Source: an uncultured Clostridia bacterium
GTDB taxonomy: Bacteria; Bacillota; Clostridia; TANB77; CAG-508
NCBI GenBank assembly: GCA_934149115.1
Contig: CAKPDW010000015.1
Location: forward strand, 1 to 24,150
Length of the DNA stretch: 24,150 bases
Direction: 5' to 3'
A model generated the notes under the pieces. The model worked only from the letters and a program-made list of their open reading frames with translations, was not told the origin of the DNA and made no database searches. Made by a program: the position numbers and the translations under genes. The number at the start of each line of letters is the position of its first letter. Position 1 is the first letter of the stretch. This document shows positions 6,697 through 13,569 of this stretch, piece by piece.

Positions 6697-6725
6697 TTGC
6701 AATTTTATGTAAAGTATGTTATACT
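6697..6725 (+). promoter_or_regulatory. Promoter of the 84-aa orphan gene
   Basis: TTGCAA (6697-6702), a 17-base spacer, TATACT (6720-6725) with an extended-10 TG at 6717-6718. It implies a leader of about 90 bases containing the palindrome CTACGTAG (6756-6763). ACCTC (6764-6768) in the leader could pair with GAGGT of the ribosome site (6810-6814). Confidence 0.75.
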
Positions 6726-6820
6726 ATGAATAGATTCAGTGCTATATGCCTTTATCTACGTAGACCTCGTGTTTACTTCTTTGAACCTATCAACCATGTA
6801 AAATTTTTGGAGGTACTAAA

Positions 6821-7075
6821 ATGGAAAATTTAGGCGTTACTCGATTAACAGCAGAATTGAAAAAACTCAACCCTGGCACTGCAATTTGCTTTTGCAATGA
6901 CTCTTATCCAGAGATCATTATCGCAAGTTGCAATGATGTAAGTAAACTCAATTTGCCTAATGGATACTACCTTAGTGATAAGAATGGTTTGACTAACAAA
7001 CATTCTACATCATCAGGGATGTACGAGGTTTTTGATTTTATAACAACAAGCCAATATCTTCGTGAATATTTATAA
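6821..7075 (+). CDS. 84-aa protein of unknown function
   Basis: I do not recognise this 84-aa protein. It looks real: it has a good promoter, SD GGAGGT seven bases before the ATG, and a textbook terminator just after the stop. It appears soluble, with no membrane segment or signal peptide. Visible features are an N-terminal amphipathic helix (TRLTAELKKL), a beta-like segment AICFCNDSYPEIIIASC with three cysteines at 23, 25 and 37, and an aromatic, helical C terminus (FDFITTSQYLREYL). Codon use is less AT-biased than flanking genes. The long leader and single-gene layout suggest regulated expression. Context gives no function. Confidence 0.75.
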   Translation: MENLGVTRLTAELKKLNPGTAICFCNDSYPEIIIASCNDVSKLNLPNGYYLSDKNGLTNKHSTSSGMYEVFDFITTSQYLREYL

Positions 7076-7105
7076 TATTTCACAGTGTTTGAGTTAATTT
7101 TCCTG

Positions 7106-7137
7106 CCTCACTGACTTTTGTCAGTGAGGTTTTTTTA
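7106..7137 (+). terminator. Strong Rho-independent terminator
   Basis: A 10-bp stem CCTCACTGAC (7106-7115) / GTCAGTGAGG (7120-7129) with a four-base T loop, followed by eight Ts (7130-7137). It ends the 84-aa gene. Confidence 0.93.
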
Positions 7138-7154
7138 TATTAAAAATACTATAC

Positions 7155-7187
7155 TTCTATTATTTTATAATAGAAATACACTTTTTT
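7155..7187 (+). terminator. Weak second hairpin, possible backup terminator
   Basis: A 9-bp AT-rich stem (7155-7163 with 7167-7175), three-base loop, then ATACACTTTTTT. Low stability makes function uncertain. Confidence 0.35.
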
Positions 7188-7473
7188 ATATGCATTGCAA
7201 CTATTAATTTTTCAGTATTTATTCCAGAATACAATAAGAACTCCCATTCCACAATATCTGAAAAAACTTCATAAAACTTTTTTTGCCAAATTAAAGTAAA
7301 TATTAAATATATAGTTAATAACAAACAAAGTCTAATTTTAAAATCAAAACCTCTACTCTAAATTTCATCATAAAAATATAATTATTTTACAAATTTAATG
7401 CAAAAAAGGAAAACTTAAGATATACTTAATTTCATAAAGTAATATCTAAAATTTTAAAAGGAGTGTTAATTTT

Positions 7474-8544
7474 ATGAACAAATATTTAAAAAATTTGAAT
7501 AAAGAAATACAAAACTACTTAACAATATTATCACCAAAATTTCCAGAATGGTTATTAGAATACATTTATGTTCCAGAAATGCTTAGGCTTGATGGAATTG
7601 GTATGTCTTGTGGCACACTATATACAAAAGTATATAATGATAAATATTTTTATTCTACATTAACTCATAGTGTGGCTGTTGCTTTAATTATATGGCATTT
7701 TACACATGATAAAAAGCAAACTCTTTCTGGTTTATTCCATGATATTGCAACTCCTACATTTAAACATTGCATTGACTTTATGAATGGAGATTCTGAACAA
7801 CAAGAATCTACTGAGGAAAGAACTGAACAAATAATTAGAAATTCAAAAGAAATAATGACTTTATTAAAAAGAGATAATATAAAAGTTAGCGAAGTTTCCG
7901 ACTATCATATTTATCCTATTGCAGATAATGACACACCAAAATTGAGTGCTGATAGATTCGAATACACTTTATCTGGTGGTCTTTATCAAGTAAAAGTATT
8001 CGAACTTGAAGATATTGAAAAATACTATAGTAATATTATAATATTACAAAACGAAGATGGTATCGATGAATTAGCTTTCAAAGATGTAAAATTGTGTGAA
8101 AAATTTATACACAATATTTCAAAATTATGGCCTCGTTGGATTGAAGATGAAGATAGGTTGTGTATGCAATTTATTGCTGATATTATAAAATCAATGAATA
8201 TAAAAAATTATATTACAATTGATGATTTGTATAATTTCTCTGAAAAAGAGGTATTACAATTAATTCAAAATTGTAAAGATGATTATATAAAAAATGCATT
8301 TAAAAATTTTCAAAATGCAACAAGAAATTCCGTTTATAAAAGTGATACACCAAATAATGAAATCTATTGTACTACTGTAAAAGGAAAGAAAAGATACGTT
8401 AATCCATTAGTTAGATTAAACAATAAAGTTTGTAGAATAAAAGATGCTTCTTCACCAGCCAACAATGATATAAATAATTTTTTAAATATTAAAACTCATG
8501 AATTTATAGGATTTAATTTTGAATTTAAACCATATGAACTATAA
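7474..8544 (+). CDS. HD-domain metal-dependent phosphohydrolase-like protein
   Basis: A 356-aa protein with the HD-superfamily metal site: H65 (THSVAVA), H89-D90 (GLFHDIATP) and D160 (SADRFEY). This is the H...HD...D order of dNTPases, nucleotidases and cyclic-nucleotide phosphodiesterases. The segment after the third ligand (DRFEYTLSGG) resembles dGTPase-like HD proteins more than HD-GYP. Residues from about 180 to 356 are lysine- and asparagine-rich and unrecognised. SD AAGGAG lies about ten bases before the ATG at 7474. It is single-gene, between spacer regions. A nucleotide-hydrolase role is likely from the motif; substrate unknown. Several HD nucleotidases act in phage defence, and the nearby abiE locus makes that worth testing, but no direct evidence supports it. 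Confidence 0.78.
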   Translation: MNKYLKNLNKEIQNYLTILSPKFPEWLLEYIYVPEMLRLDGIGMSCGTLYTKVYNDKYFYSTLTHSVAVALIIWHFTHDKKQTLSGLFHDIATPTFKHCIDFMNGDSEQQESTEERTEQIIRNSKEIMTLLKRDNIKVSEVSDYHIYPIADNDTPKLSADRFEYTLSGGLYQVKVFELEDIEKYYSNIIILQNEDGIDELAFKDVKLCEKFIHNISKLWPRWIEDEDRLCMQFIADIIKSMNIKNYITIDDLYNFSEKEVLQLIQNCKDDYIKNAFKNFQNATRNSVYKSDTPNNEIYCTTVKGKKRYVNPLVRLNNKVCRIKDASSPANNDINNFLNIKTHEFIGFNFEFKPYEL

Positions 8545-8547
8545 ATT

Positions 8548-8564
8548 ATCTAAAATAGATTTTT
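8548..8564 (+). terminator. Weak terminator-like hairpin after the HD-domain gene
   Basis: A 5-bp stem ATCTA/TAGAT (8548-8552, 8556-8560) with a three-base loop, then TTTT. It lies four bases after the stop. The stem is short, so this is tentative. Confidence 0.3.
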
Positions 8565-8753
8565 ACACATTTCTCCACTAAAAAAATATTATTATTAAAC
8601 TGTAAAATCACTCAACAATTTCACTCTCATTATATCACATCTTTATAATTAGCACGTCAAAAATATATTTATTATTAATGAAATTACTATTACTACCTAA
8701 ATCTTATCAATTCTTTTTTCTATCTTTAAAATATTTTTAGCAACATAACCTAA

Positions 8754-8786
8754 AAAGAGACGAAGAAATCTTTTCTTCGCCTCTTT
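8754..8786 (-). terminator. Terminator of the 372-aa gene
   Basis: Read on the minus strand: AAAGAG-x-CGAAGAA pairs with TTCTTCG-x-CTCTTT, a 13-bp stem with one internal mismatch, followed by TTTTTAGG. It lies 16 bases after the stop codon at 8802. Confidence 0.85.
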
Positions 8787-8801
8787 AACAGTAACATCAA
8801 A

Positions 8802-9920
8802 TCATGCTTTTAAACTAAAAGTAATAGATTCAAATCTTTCATCATTAACAGCTGTCATGCTACATCTCTTAAAAATTTCCTCTGGTACATCTTCACCAAA
8901 ACATAATCCTACATGTGCAATAGTATCATCTTTAACTTTTAAAATATTAATCTCAGAGTCCATCGCAAAAATGATAGGGTCATCTCCTAAACAAACTGGT
9001 GGATGTAACGCATCCCAAATCTGTTTTTCATATGCATAAGTTTCATCTAAGTCATAAAAACCTAAAGTGGATTTTCTATGTGCATCATCCAGTCTTTTTC
9101 TTTCTTCATAACTCATGTTCTGTACATTATCTGCTCTAGTATTTCTAGCATCGCTTACTCTACATTGTTTTACCATGCCATTAGGTCTTGGATGACAACT
9201 TTTTATTGCTTTTTCAACCTGCTCAAAATTTAATTGCATTTCTTCCCTGAAATTCTTATCATCTTCTTTATCAGAAGATATCTTTTTGTATAAATTTCTC
9301 TGGGCCGGAATAATTAAATCAAGAATGACTGAAATATGCTCTAAGCTACTCGAAAAAAACTTTGGTATAGCAGTTTCAATAGTTACCTCTTTCCACGGCA
9401 TATAAACAGCAACAGGTGCTAACATATATAACCGTTTATTACCAGTATAGTTTCTTACCTTAGCAATAATTCTCTTAAATCTGCAATACTCATCATTAAT
9501 TCTTTGTGCATATGCTTGATTAATTTTTGTGTAACCTGCAATAATACCATCCATATCAACATAATCCATAGGTAATATTACCAAGCCCAGTTTTTCTGCA
9601 ATGTTTTTCAGCTCTACTACCTTTACTACTGGATAAGTTGATAAATCAGTTAAATAATTATAATCATTCTTAGTTCCTAAACAAGTATTCTGGAATTCCT
9701 CTGGAATAAATCCAATTTCATTCCAAAACTTCCGAAATACTTGAGCTTCTTTTTTTAAAATACTCTTGCCTATTTCGGAGTCCTCTGAAACTTTAGAATC
9801 AAAAGTTTTCTCCATCATTTCAACTGTTTTCCGGAATTCATTTAACTTTTCTACATACTTTTTACTAGCTTCTTCAACATTTAATTCATATACTGTTAAA
9901 AAATTGGTTAATACTGACAT
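8802..9920 (-). CDS. 372-aa protein of unknown function
   Basis: I do not recognise this 372-aa protein. It has no signal peptide or clear membrane segment. Residues 1-60 are helical and charged (KKYVEKLNEFRKTVEMMEKTF), probably a coiled coil. The middle (about 105-185) is hydrophobic and mixed alpha/beta (GLVILPMDYVDMDGIIAGYT; LYMLAPVAVYMPW). Residues 245-300 are basic and polar (VKQCRVSDARNTRADN, SYEERKRLDDAHRKS), and the C terminus has an acidic alpha/beta segment (GDDPIIFAMDSEINILKVKDD). SD AAAGGAG precedes the ATG at 9920. It has a near-consensus promoter (10030-10058), a leader of about 100 bases and its own terminator, so it is well expressed and monocistronic. It is divergent from the small membrane-protein gene. 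Codon use is less AT-biased than the housekeeping block, hinting at a foreign origin. Confidence 0.8.
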   Translation of the reverse strand: MSVLTNFLTVYELNVEEASKKYVEKLNEFRKTVEMMEKTFDSKVSEDSEIGKSILKKEAQVFRKFWNEIGFIPEEFQNTCLGTKNDYNYLTDLSTYPVVKVVELKNIAEKLGLVILPMDYVDMDGIIAGYTKINQAYAQRINDEYCRFKRIIAKVRNYTGNKRLYMLAPVAVYMPWKEVTIETAIPKFFSSSLEHISVILDLIIPAQRNLYKKISSDKEDDKNFREEMQLNFEQVEKAIKSCHPRPNGMVKQCRVSDARNTRADNVQNMSYEERKRLDDAHRKSTLGFYDLDETYAYEKQIWDALHPPVCLGDDPIIFAMDSEINILKVKDDTIAHVGLCFGEDVPEEIFKRCSMTAVNDERFESITFSLKA

Positions 9921-10029
9921 AATATACTCCTTTCTGAATTTAATATTCCATCCTGCTTTATTATGAGCTCAACCTTTTTAAATATTAGTTAGAATTATTT
10001 AACTAACATAAAAAATTAGTAACAGAACA

Positions 10030-10058
10030 ATTATATTATGATTAACATAAAAAGTCAA
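10030..10058 (-). promoter_or_regulatory. Near-consensus promoter of the 372-aa gene
   Basis: Minus-strand TTGACT (10053-10058), a 17-base spacer, TATAAT (10030-10035). Confidence 0.85.
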
Positions 10059-10077
10059 CTCATACAACAATCAATTC

Positions 10078-10105
10078 TTGACTTTTGCAGAAAAGCTGAT
10101 ATAAT
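10078..10105 (+). promoter_or_regulatory. Promoter of the small membrane-protein gene
   Basis: TTGACT (10078-10083), a 16-base spacer, TATAAT (10100-10105) with an extended-10 TG at 10097-10098. The leader is about 115 bases and contains a small hairpin GAGGA/TCCTC followed by CTTTTT (10150-10170), possibly an attenuator. Confidence 0.8.
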
Positions 10106-10226
10106 AGTAATTGTAGCTTATTTACAAAATTTCTATTCACTAATTAGTGGAGGAAATTCCTCTTACTTTTTGGTTTCACATATATAGTAACTTATCAACA
10201 ATAAAAGATTTTTAGGAGGTTTTCGT

Positions 10227-10559
10227 ATGATGTTTACAATTCTTAATATTATTTTTTACTTTTTTACAATCGTCACTTTAGTTATGTGCATAGTAATTAG
10301 CATTAAACATTTTAAAGAAGTACCTGCACGGTTGTCAAAATTTGAACGTGTTCCTTTTTTTATAGGTGCAGTATTAATGTTAGGTAATGCTATATACACA
10401 TTGCTTCATTACACAAATAGTTCTGATGTACACATGATTATACTACATATTATAGTATTTTTGTGCTTAATTGAAACTTTAGCTGAACCTTTTTTATGGA
10501 AGAAGATTACAACGCCAAAAAATGAAAAAGAAGAAGAAGATAAAAATGAAAACATCTAA
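10227..10559 (+). CDS. Small three-helix membrane protein, unknown function
   Basis: A 110-aa protein with three hydrophobic segments: about 3-26 (ILNIIFYFFTIVTLVMCIVI), 42-62 (VPFFIGAVLMLGNAIYTLLH) and 68-90 (HMIILHIIVFLCLIETLAEP). A charged, lysine- and glutamate-rich tail follows (KNEKEEEDKNEN), so it probably sits in the cytoplasmic membrane. I do not recognise the family. SD AGGAGG lies seven bases before the ATG at 10227; a second ATG follows at once and could also be used. It has its own promoter and a shared terminator. It is divergent from the 372-aa gene, and the proximity of the two promoters suggests but does not prove shared control. Confidence 0.75.
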   Translation: MMFTILNIIFYFFTIVTLVMCIVISIKHFKEVPARLSKFERVPFFIGAVLMLGNAIYTLLHYTNSSDVHMIILHIIVFLCLIETLAEPFLWKKITTPKNEKEEEDKNENI

Positions 10560-10601
10560 ATATATACTGAGAAATAGTATATAAATTTCTTAGTGTAAAT
10601 C

Positions 10602-10637
10602 AAAAATGGTTGCCAAAAATTTCTGGCAACCATTTTT
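10602..10637. terminator. Strong bidirectional terminator between convergent genes
   Basis: A perfect 14-bp stem AAAAATGGTTGCCA (10602-10615) / TGGCAACCATTTTT (10624-10637), loop AAAATTTC. T-runs on both strands serve the membrane-protein gene and the convergent 157-aa gene. Confidence 0.92.
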
Positions 10638-10643
10638 TGATTA

Positions 10644-11117
10644 TTAATCCCAATATTTAGTTGGGTCTTCCCAACCAGGATAATGACATTTCATAAATAC
10701 CTCTGCTTTTCTTAGAACTTCGTAATATTCTTCACTAAAAAGTTCTTTACAAAAACCTGCTACATATATGAAATTATCATATGCACCTTTTACAACAATT
10801 TCTTGATAATCGTTGTCTTCCCTGATGTTCAGCTCATATCGTGGAAGTAAACTCAATACCGCACACCTTTCATTGTAACGGAATCTAGCACGTAATCTTT
10901 TCTTTTCATCAAAAATTTCGTATGCATCATATACGTCTGTTTCAACTTCTGCAAAATACCAGTTTTCTGGTAAAAGCACCAAACATTTTTCAACTGAAAG
11001 TTCTTCAAACTTAAAACCAACCTTTTTCAAAGAATCCTCATCTGGATAAATATACCGTAAATTAACATCTTTCTCAATAACATTAGCTTCTTTCTTTGAT
11101 GATAAATTAGCTTTCAT
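10644..11117 (-). CDS. 157-aa protein of unknown function
   Basis: I do not recognise this 157-aa protein. It appears cytosolic and acidic, with mixed alpha/beta segments. Notable stretches are VEKCLVLLPENWYFAEVETD (61-80), a polar beta stretch RLRARFRYNERCAVLSLLPR, and an aromatic C terminus (HYPGWEDPTKYWD). SD AAGGAGG lies seven to nine bases before the ATG at 11117. The promoter at 11188-11216 is fully consensus, so expression should be strong. A terminator shared with the convergent membrane-protein gene ends it. Monocistronic, with no functional clue in the context. Confidence 0.78.
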   Translation of the reverse strand: MKANLSSKKEANVIEKDVNLRYIYPDEDSLKKVGFKFEELSVEKCLVLLPENWYFAEVETDVYDAYEIFDEKKRLRARFRYNERCAVLSLLPRYELNIREDNDYQEIVVKGAYDNFIYVAGFCKELFSEEYYEVLRKAEVFMKCHYPGWEDPTKYWD

Positions 11118-11161
11118 GATGCTACCTCCTTAAATGCAAAAAACTTTTTTTGTGTTACAGC

Positions 11162-11179
11162 AAATGTTTATTAACATTT
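11162..11179 (-). other. Small hairpin at the 5' end of the 157-aa gene's leader
   Basis: AAATGTT (11162-11168) / AACATTT (11173-11179) with a four-base loop, starting just after the predicted transcript start. It may protect the 5' end of the mRNA. Confidence 0.4.
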
Positions 11180-11187
11180 CAATGAGA

Positions 11188-11216
11188 ATTATATCATTCA
11201 ATCATCATTATGTCAA
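11188..11216 (-). promoter_or_regulatory. Perfect-consensus promoter of the 157-aa gene
   Basis: Minus-strand TTGACA (11211-11216), a 17-base spacer, TATAAT (11188-11193). Both boxes match consensus exactly. Confidence 0.92.
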
Positions 11217-11228
11217 CCAATTTTTAGC

Positions 11229-11268
11229 AAAAAAAATCATCACTATTCCAAACGAAATATATGATGAT
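11229..11268 (-). terminator. Terminator of the ylxM-rplS operon
   Basis: On the minus strand ATCATCA (11262-11268) pairs with TGATGAT (11236-11242), followed by a run of eight Ts. The loop is long (19 bases) but the stem and T-run are clear. It lies about 10 bases after the rplS stop. Confidence 0.75.
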
Positions 11269-11278
11269 CTTTTATAAA

Positions 11279-11824
11279 TTATTCTTTATCTGTAGCTTTA
11301 GTTTCTTCAGAAGCTTTTTTTTCAACTTTAACTTCTTCTTTAACTGGTTCTTCTGCTTTAACTTCTTCAACTACTGGAGCTTCAACTGTTTCTGGAGCTA
11401 CGTTTGTAGCATCTTCAGCAACTTCAGCTTCTCCTGGAACAACTTCCTCTTTAACAACTATTTCTCTAGTTTCGATTCTTGCTCCTACCTTTTCTTTAGT
11501 CTTAGCAGCCTTACCAACTCTATCTCTTAAATAATATAATTTAGCCCTTCTAGCTTTACCAACTCTAGTAACCTCAACTTTTTCAACATTTGGTGAATGA
11601 ACTAAGAAAGTTTTTTCAACACCAACACCATAAGAAATTCTTCTTACTGTAAATGTTGCATTAACTCCTCCACCTTGTTTTTTAATTATTATTCCTTCAA
11701 ATACTTGAATTCTTTCTCTATTTCCTTCTTTAATCTTTACGTGCACTCTAACAGTATCACCAATACGTAAATCAGGAATCTTATTCTTTAGTTGTTCATG
11801 TTCAATTGATTTTATAATATCCAT
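11279..11824 (-). CDS. rplS: 50S ribosomal protein L19 with a long charged C-terminal tail
   Basis: L19 sits at the 30S-50S interface. Residues 1-113 match the family throughout: IGDTVRVHVKIKEGNRERIQ, VFEGIIIKKQGGGVNATFTV, RRISYGVGVEKTF and RRAKLYYLRDRVGKAA. Normal L19 ends there (about 115 aa). This protein continues to 181 aa with a low-complexity tail of Glu, Val, Ala, Lys and Pro (VVEEVKAEEPVKEEVKVEKK at 151-170). The true start is the ATG at 11824, which overlaps the trmD stop by one base (TAATG) and has SD AAGGAGG. An in-frame upstream ATG at 11947 lies within trmD and would add residues absent from L19. It is the last gene before the operon terminator. Confidence 0.95.
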   Translation of the reverse strand: MDIIKSIEHEQLKNKIPDLRIGDTVRVHVKIKEGNRERIQVFEGIIIKKQGGGVNATFTVRRISYGVGVEKTFLVHSPNVEKVEVTRVGKARRAKLYYLRDRVGKAAKTKEKVGARIETREIVVKEEVVPGEAEVAEDATNVAPETVEAPVVEEVKAEEPVKEEVKVEKKASEETKATDKE

Positions 11825-12549
11825 TACTTGTGGACCTCCTTCTTTAATTTTTCTATATAGTCTTTTTCCTTTTCCGTTAGCTCTATATTCTCTAACAAAT
11901 CTGGTCTCTTTTTTAAAGTATTTTCTAAAGACTTTTTTTTTCGCCATTTACGAATATTTTCATGATGTCCAGAAATTAAAACATCTGGCACCTTAACATT
12001 ATCAAAAACTTCTGGTCTAGTATATTGAGGATATTCTAGTAAACCATTTGAAAAAGATTCTTCCTCAGTTGATTCGTTAGATAATACTCCTTCAACATAT
12101 CTTGAAACACTATCTATTAATACCATTGCTGGCAATTCACCACCAGTTAAAACATAATCTCCAATAGAAATTTCCTCATCAACAATTTTATCTAAAACTC
12201 TTTGGTCAATACCTTCATAATGACCACAAAGTAAAATTAAATGTTCTTGTTTTGCTAAGTTCTTAACTATTTTTTGATTTAAAGTTTTTCCTTGTGGAGT
12301 AAGATATACAACCTTTGCATTTTCAGATTTTACCGAATTATATGCCCTATCCACTACATCAGCCTTCATAAGCATTCCTGCTCCTCCACCATATGGAGTA
12401 TCATCAACCTTATTATGCTTATTCTCTGAAAAATCTCTAATATTAACTAAATTAATATCAATTATTTTTCTTTCAGAAGCACGTTTAATAATACTCTGTT
12501 TTAATGGTTCGAACATTTCTGGAAATAATGTTAAAACATCAAACTTCAT
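11824..12549 (-). CDS. trmD: tRNA (guanine37-N1)-methyltransferase
   Basis: A 241-aa SPOUT-class enzyme that methylates N1 of G37 in tRNAs reading CNN/GGN-type codons and thereby prevents +1 frameshifts. Conserved elements are FDVLTLFPEMF at the start, DDTPYGGGAGMLM (49-61), the trefoil-knot SAM site CGHYEGIDQR (108-117) and SIGDYVLTGGELPAM (128-142), and LLEYPQYTRPEVF (170-182). The catalytic Arg (SVSR, R150) is present. The residue aligned to the catalytic Asp169 of the E. coli enzyme (EDSF) is Glu164 here (EESF), a conservative change I believe also occurs in other clostridia. SD AGGTGG precedes the ATG, 14 bases after rimM. Confidence 0.96.
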   Translation of the reverse strand: MKFDVLTLFPEMFEPLKQSIIKRASERKIIDINLVNIRDFSENKHNKVDDTPYGGGAGMLMKADVVDRAYNSVKSENAKVVYLTPQGKTLNQKIVKNLAKQEHLILLCGHYEGIDQRVLDKIVDEEISIGDYVLTGGELPAMVLIDSVSRYVEGVLSNESTEEESFSNGLLEYPQYTRPEVFDNVKVPDVLISGHHENIRKWRKKKSLENTLKKRPDLLENIELTEKEKDYIEKLKKEVHK

Positions 12550-12563
12550 TTTAACACCACCTC

Positions 12564-13073
12564 TTAAACTAATCCAGGTAATAAATGAACAATCATTTTT
12601 TTATTGGAAATATCAATATTAATAATGACTTCACCAATTGCTGGTAAAAGTAAATCTTTTTCCCCAGTATCAACAACATAAATATCATGTTCTCCTGAAG
12701 GAATCGGATACACATCTTTTAATACTCCTAATTTATTTCCATCATCTGAAAAAACATCAAGACCAATTAAATCAACAATATAATATGTATCTTCTGGAAG
12801 TTCTGGTTCATCATCACGATGAACTTTTAAATATGCATTTCTAAGCTTTTCTGCTTCATCAATATTATCAATACCTTTAAATTTTATTAAAGCTTGATTT
12901 TTATGATATTTAACTTCCTCAATCTCATATTCTTCTTGTTTCTTATTTTTTTCAATTATTACTTTATCAAATTCTTCAATTTTTGTAATATCATCTGTAA
13001 AAAGATTTACTTTTACCAATCCTTTTAATCCAGATGTATTAACAATTTGACCAATTTCAAAATATTCTTGCAT
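12564..13073 (-). CDS. rimM: 16S rRNA processing / 30S maturation factor RimM
   Basis: A 169-aa assembly factor that binds S19 and helps mature the 30S head domain. The N-terminal beta-barrel begins EIGQIVNTSGLKGLVKVNLF; the C-terminal PRC barrel has YYIVDLIGLDVFSDDGNKLG and SGEHDIYVV, ending with LLPAIGEVIINID. The frame is open upstream to a TTG at 13091 that overlaps khpA. I prefer the ATG at 13073, which has SD AGGAAAG eight bases upstream and gives the usual family length. It lies 10 bases after khpA and 14 bases before trmD. Confidence 0.93.
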   Translation of the reverse strand: MQEYFEIGQIVNTSGLKGLVKVNLFTDDITKIEEFDKVIIEKNKKQEEYEIEEVKYHKNQALIKFKGIDNIDEAEKLRNAYLKVHRDDEPELPEDTYYIVDLIGLDVFSDDGNKLGVLKDVYPIPSGEHDIYVVDTGEKDLLLPAIGEVIINIDISNKKMIVHLLPGLV

Positions 13074-13083
13074 ATTTTCTTTC

Positions 13084-13314
13084 CTAATCAATAAATTCTA
13101 TACTAACTTTTTTGTCTTCCTTAACAGCAATAGCTTTCATTACTGTTCTTATTGATTGTGCAATTTTTCCTCGTTTTCCAATAACTCTACCCATATCTTT
13201 TTCATTTACTCTAACCTCATACTTAATTTCAGAGTTTTGAGCAACTTCATCAATTGATACTGAATCCTTATCTTCAACAAGACTTTTAATCATAATTTCT
13301 AAAATTTCTTTCAT
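13084..13314 (-). CDS. khpA: KH-domain RNA-binding protein KhpA
   Basis: A 76-aa single KH domain with the GxxG loop as GKRG in VIGKRGKIAQSIR. It is the YlqC/KhpA family, an RNA chaperone that partners KhpB/Jag in cell-division and sRNA-related control in Firmicutes. Its position between rpsP and rimM is the standard one. The frame extends to a GTG at 13326, but SD GGGTGG sits about nine bases before the ATG at 13314, so I place the start there. Confidence 0.92.
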   Translation of the reverse strand: MKEILEIMIKSLVEDKDSVSIDEVAQNSEIKYEVRVNEKDMGRVIGKRGKIAQSIRTVMKAIAVKEDKKVSIEFID

Positions 13315-13335
13315 GCTTTTTACCACCCAACATTA

Positions 13336-13569
13336 TTATTTAGCTTCATCAATAAGTCTTTTTACTGTATCAGTTGGTTTTGCACCATTTTTAATCCATT
13401 TTTCAACTAATTCTTTGTCTAAAACAACTGTAGATGGATCTGTCATTGGATCATAAGTTCCTATTTTTTCAATTATTCTTCCATCTCTAGCTCTTCTTGA
13501 ATCAGCAACAACTATATGATAGAATGGAGCTTTTTTCTTTCCTTGTCTTTGTAATCTTATTTTTACCAT
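13336..13569 (-). CDS. rpsP: 30S ribosomal protein S16
   Basis: A 77-aa S16 protein of the 30S body. It opens MVKIRLQRQGKKKAPFYHIV and has VADSRRARDGRIIEKIGTYD, the family signature. The frame extends to a GTG at 13578, but that codon is part of the SD AGGAGGTG; the ATG at 13569 is eight bases after AGGAGG and matches the normal N terminus. It follows ffh after a 56-base gap. Confidence 0.96.
   Translation of the reverse strand: MVKIRLQRQGKKKAPFYHIVVADSRRARDGRIIEKIGTYDPMTDPSTVVLDKELVEKWIKNGAKPTDTVKRLIDEAK

Larger units (their letters stand above)
6357..6820. other. 464-base intergenic region with hairpins; possible small RNA
   Basis: No open frame of note lies here. It contains a plus-strand promoter-like signal (6372-6400), an open stem TCCGTAA/TTACGGA (6468-6474 with 6495-6501), and a strong hairpin AGGAGCAC/GTGCTCCT (6583-6590 with 6594-6601). 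A short TGACA/TGTCA stem lies near 6633-6646. The promoter and leader of the downstream 84-aa gene occupy 6697-6820. TGCTCC at 6465-6470 can alternatively pair with GGAGCA at 6584-6589. The stretch 6455-6510 is less AT-rich than typical spacer here. A small RNA is possible but unproven. Confidence 0.5.
7076..7473. other. Intergenic region of 398 bases
   Basis: It begins with a strong terminator for the 84-aa gene (7106-7137) and a second AT-only hairpin (7155-7175, 9-bp stem TTCTATTAT/ATAATAGAA, followed by CTTTTTT). From 7190 to about 7415 I see no gene or structure, only very AT-rich spacer. TATACT at 7421-7426 is a candidate -10 for the HD-domain gene but lacks a convincing -35. Confidence 0.6.
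9921..10226. other. Divergent promoter region, 306 bases
   Basis: It holds two back-to-back promoters whose -35 boxes are about 20 bases apart (10053-10058 minus, 10078-10083 plus), so one bound regulator could affect both. A TTAGTTA/TAACTAA stem at 9984-10005 lies in the leader of the minus-strand gene. The plus-strand leader has palindromes ACTAATTAGT and GAGGA-AAT-TCCTC (10150-10162). Confidence 0.6.

Noticed and set aside
11825..11947. N-terminal extension of L19 (in-frame ATG at 11947)
   Set aside because: It would overlap trmD by over 120 bases, add residues absent from L19 and ignore the strong SD before the ATG at 11824.
13074..13091. TTG start for rimM at 13091
   Set aside because: It overlaps khpA and has no SD; the ATG at 13073 has AGGAAAG and gives the usual length.
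13315..13326. GTG start for khpA at 13326
   Set aside because: No SD precedes it, while GGGTGG sits well before the ATG at 13314.
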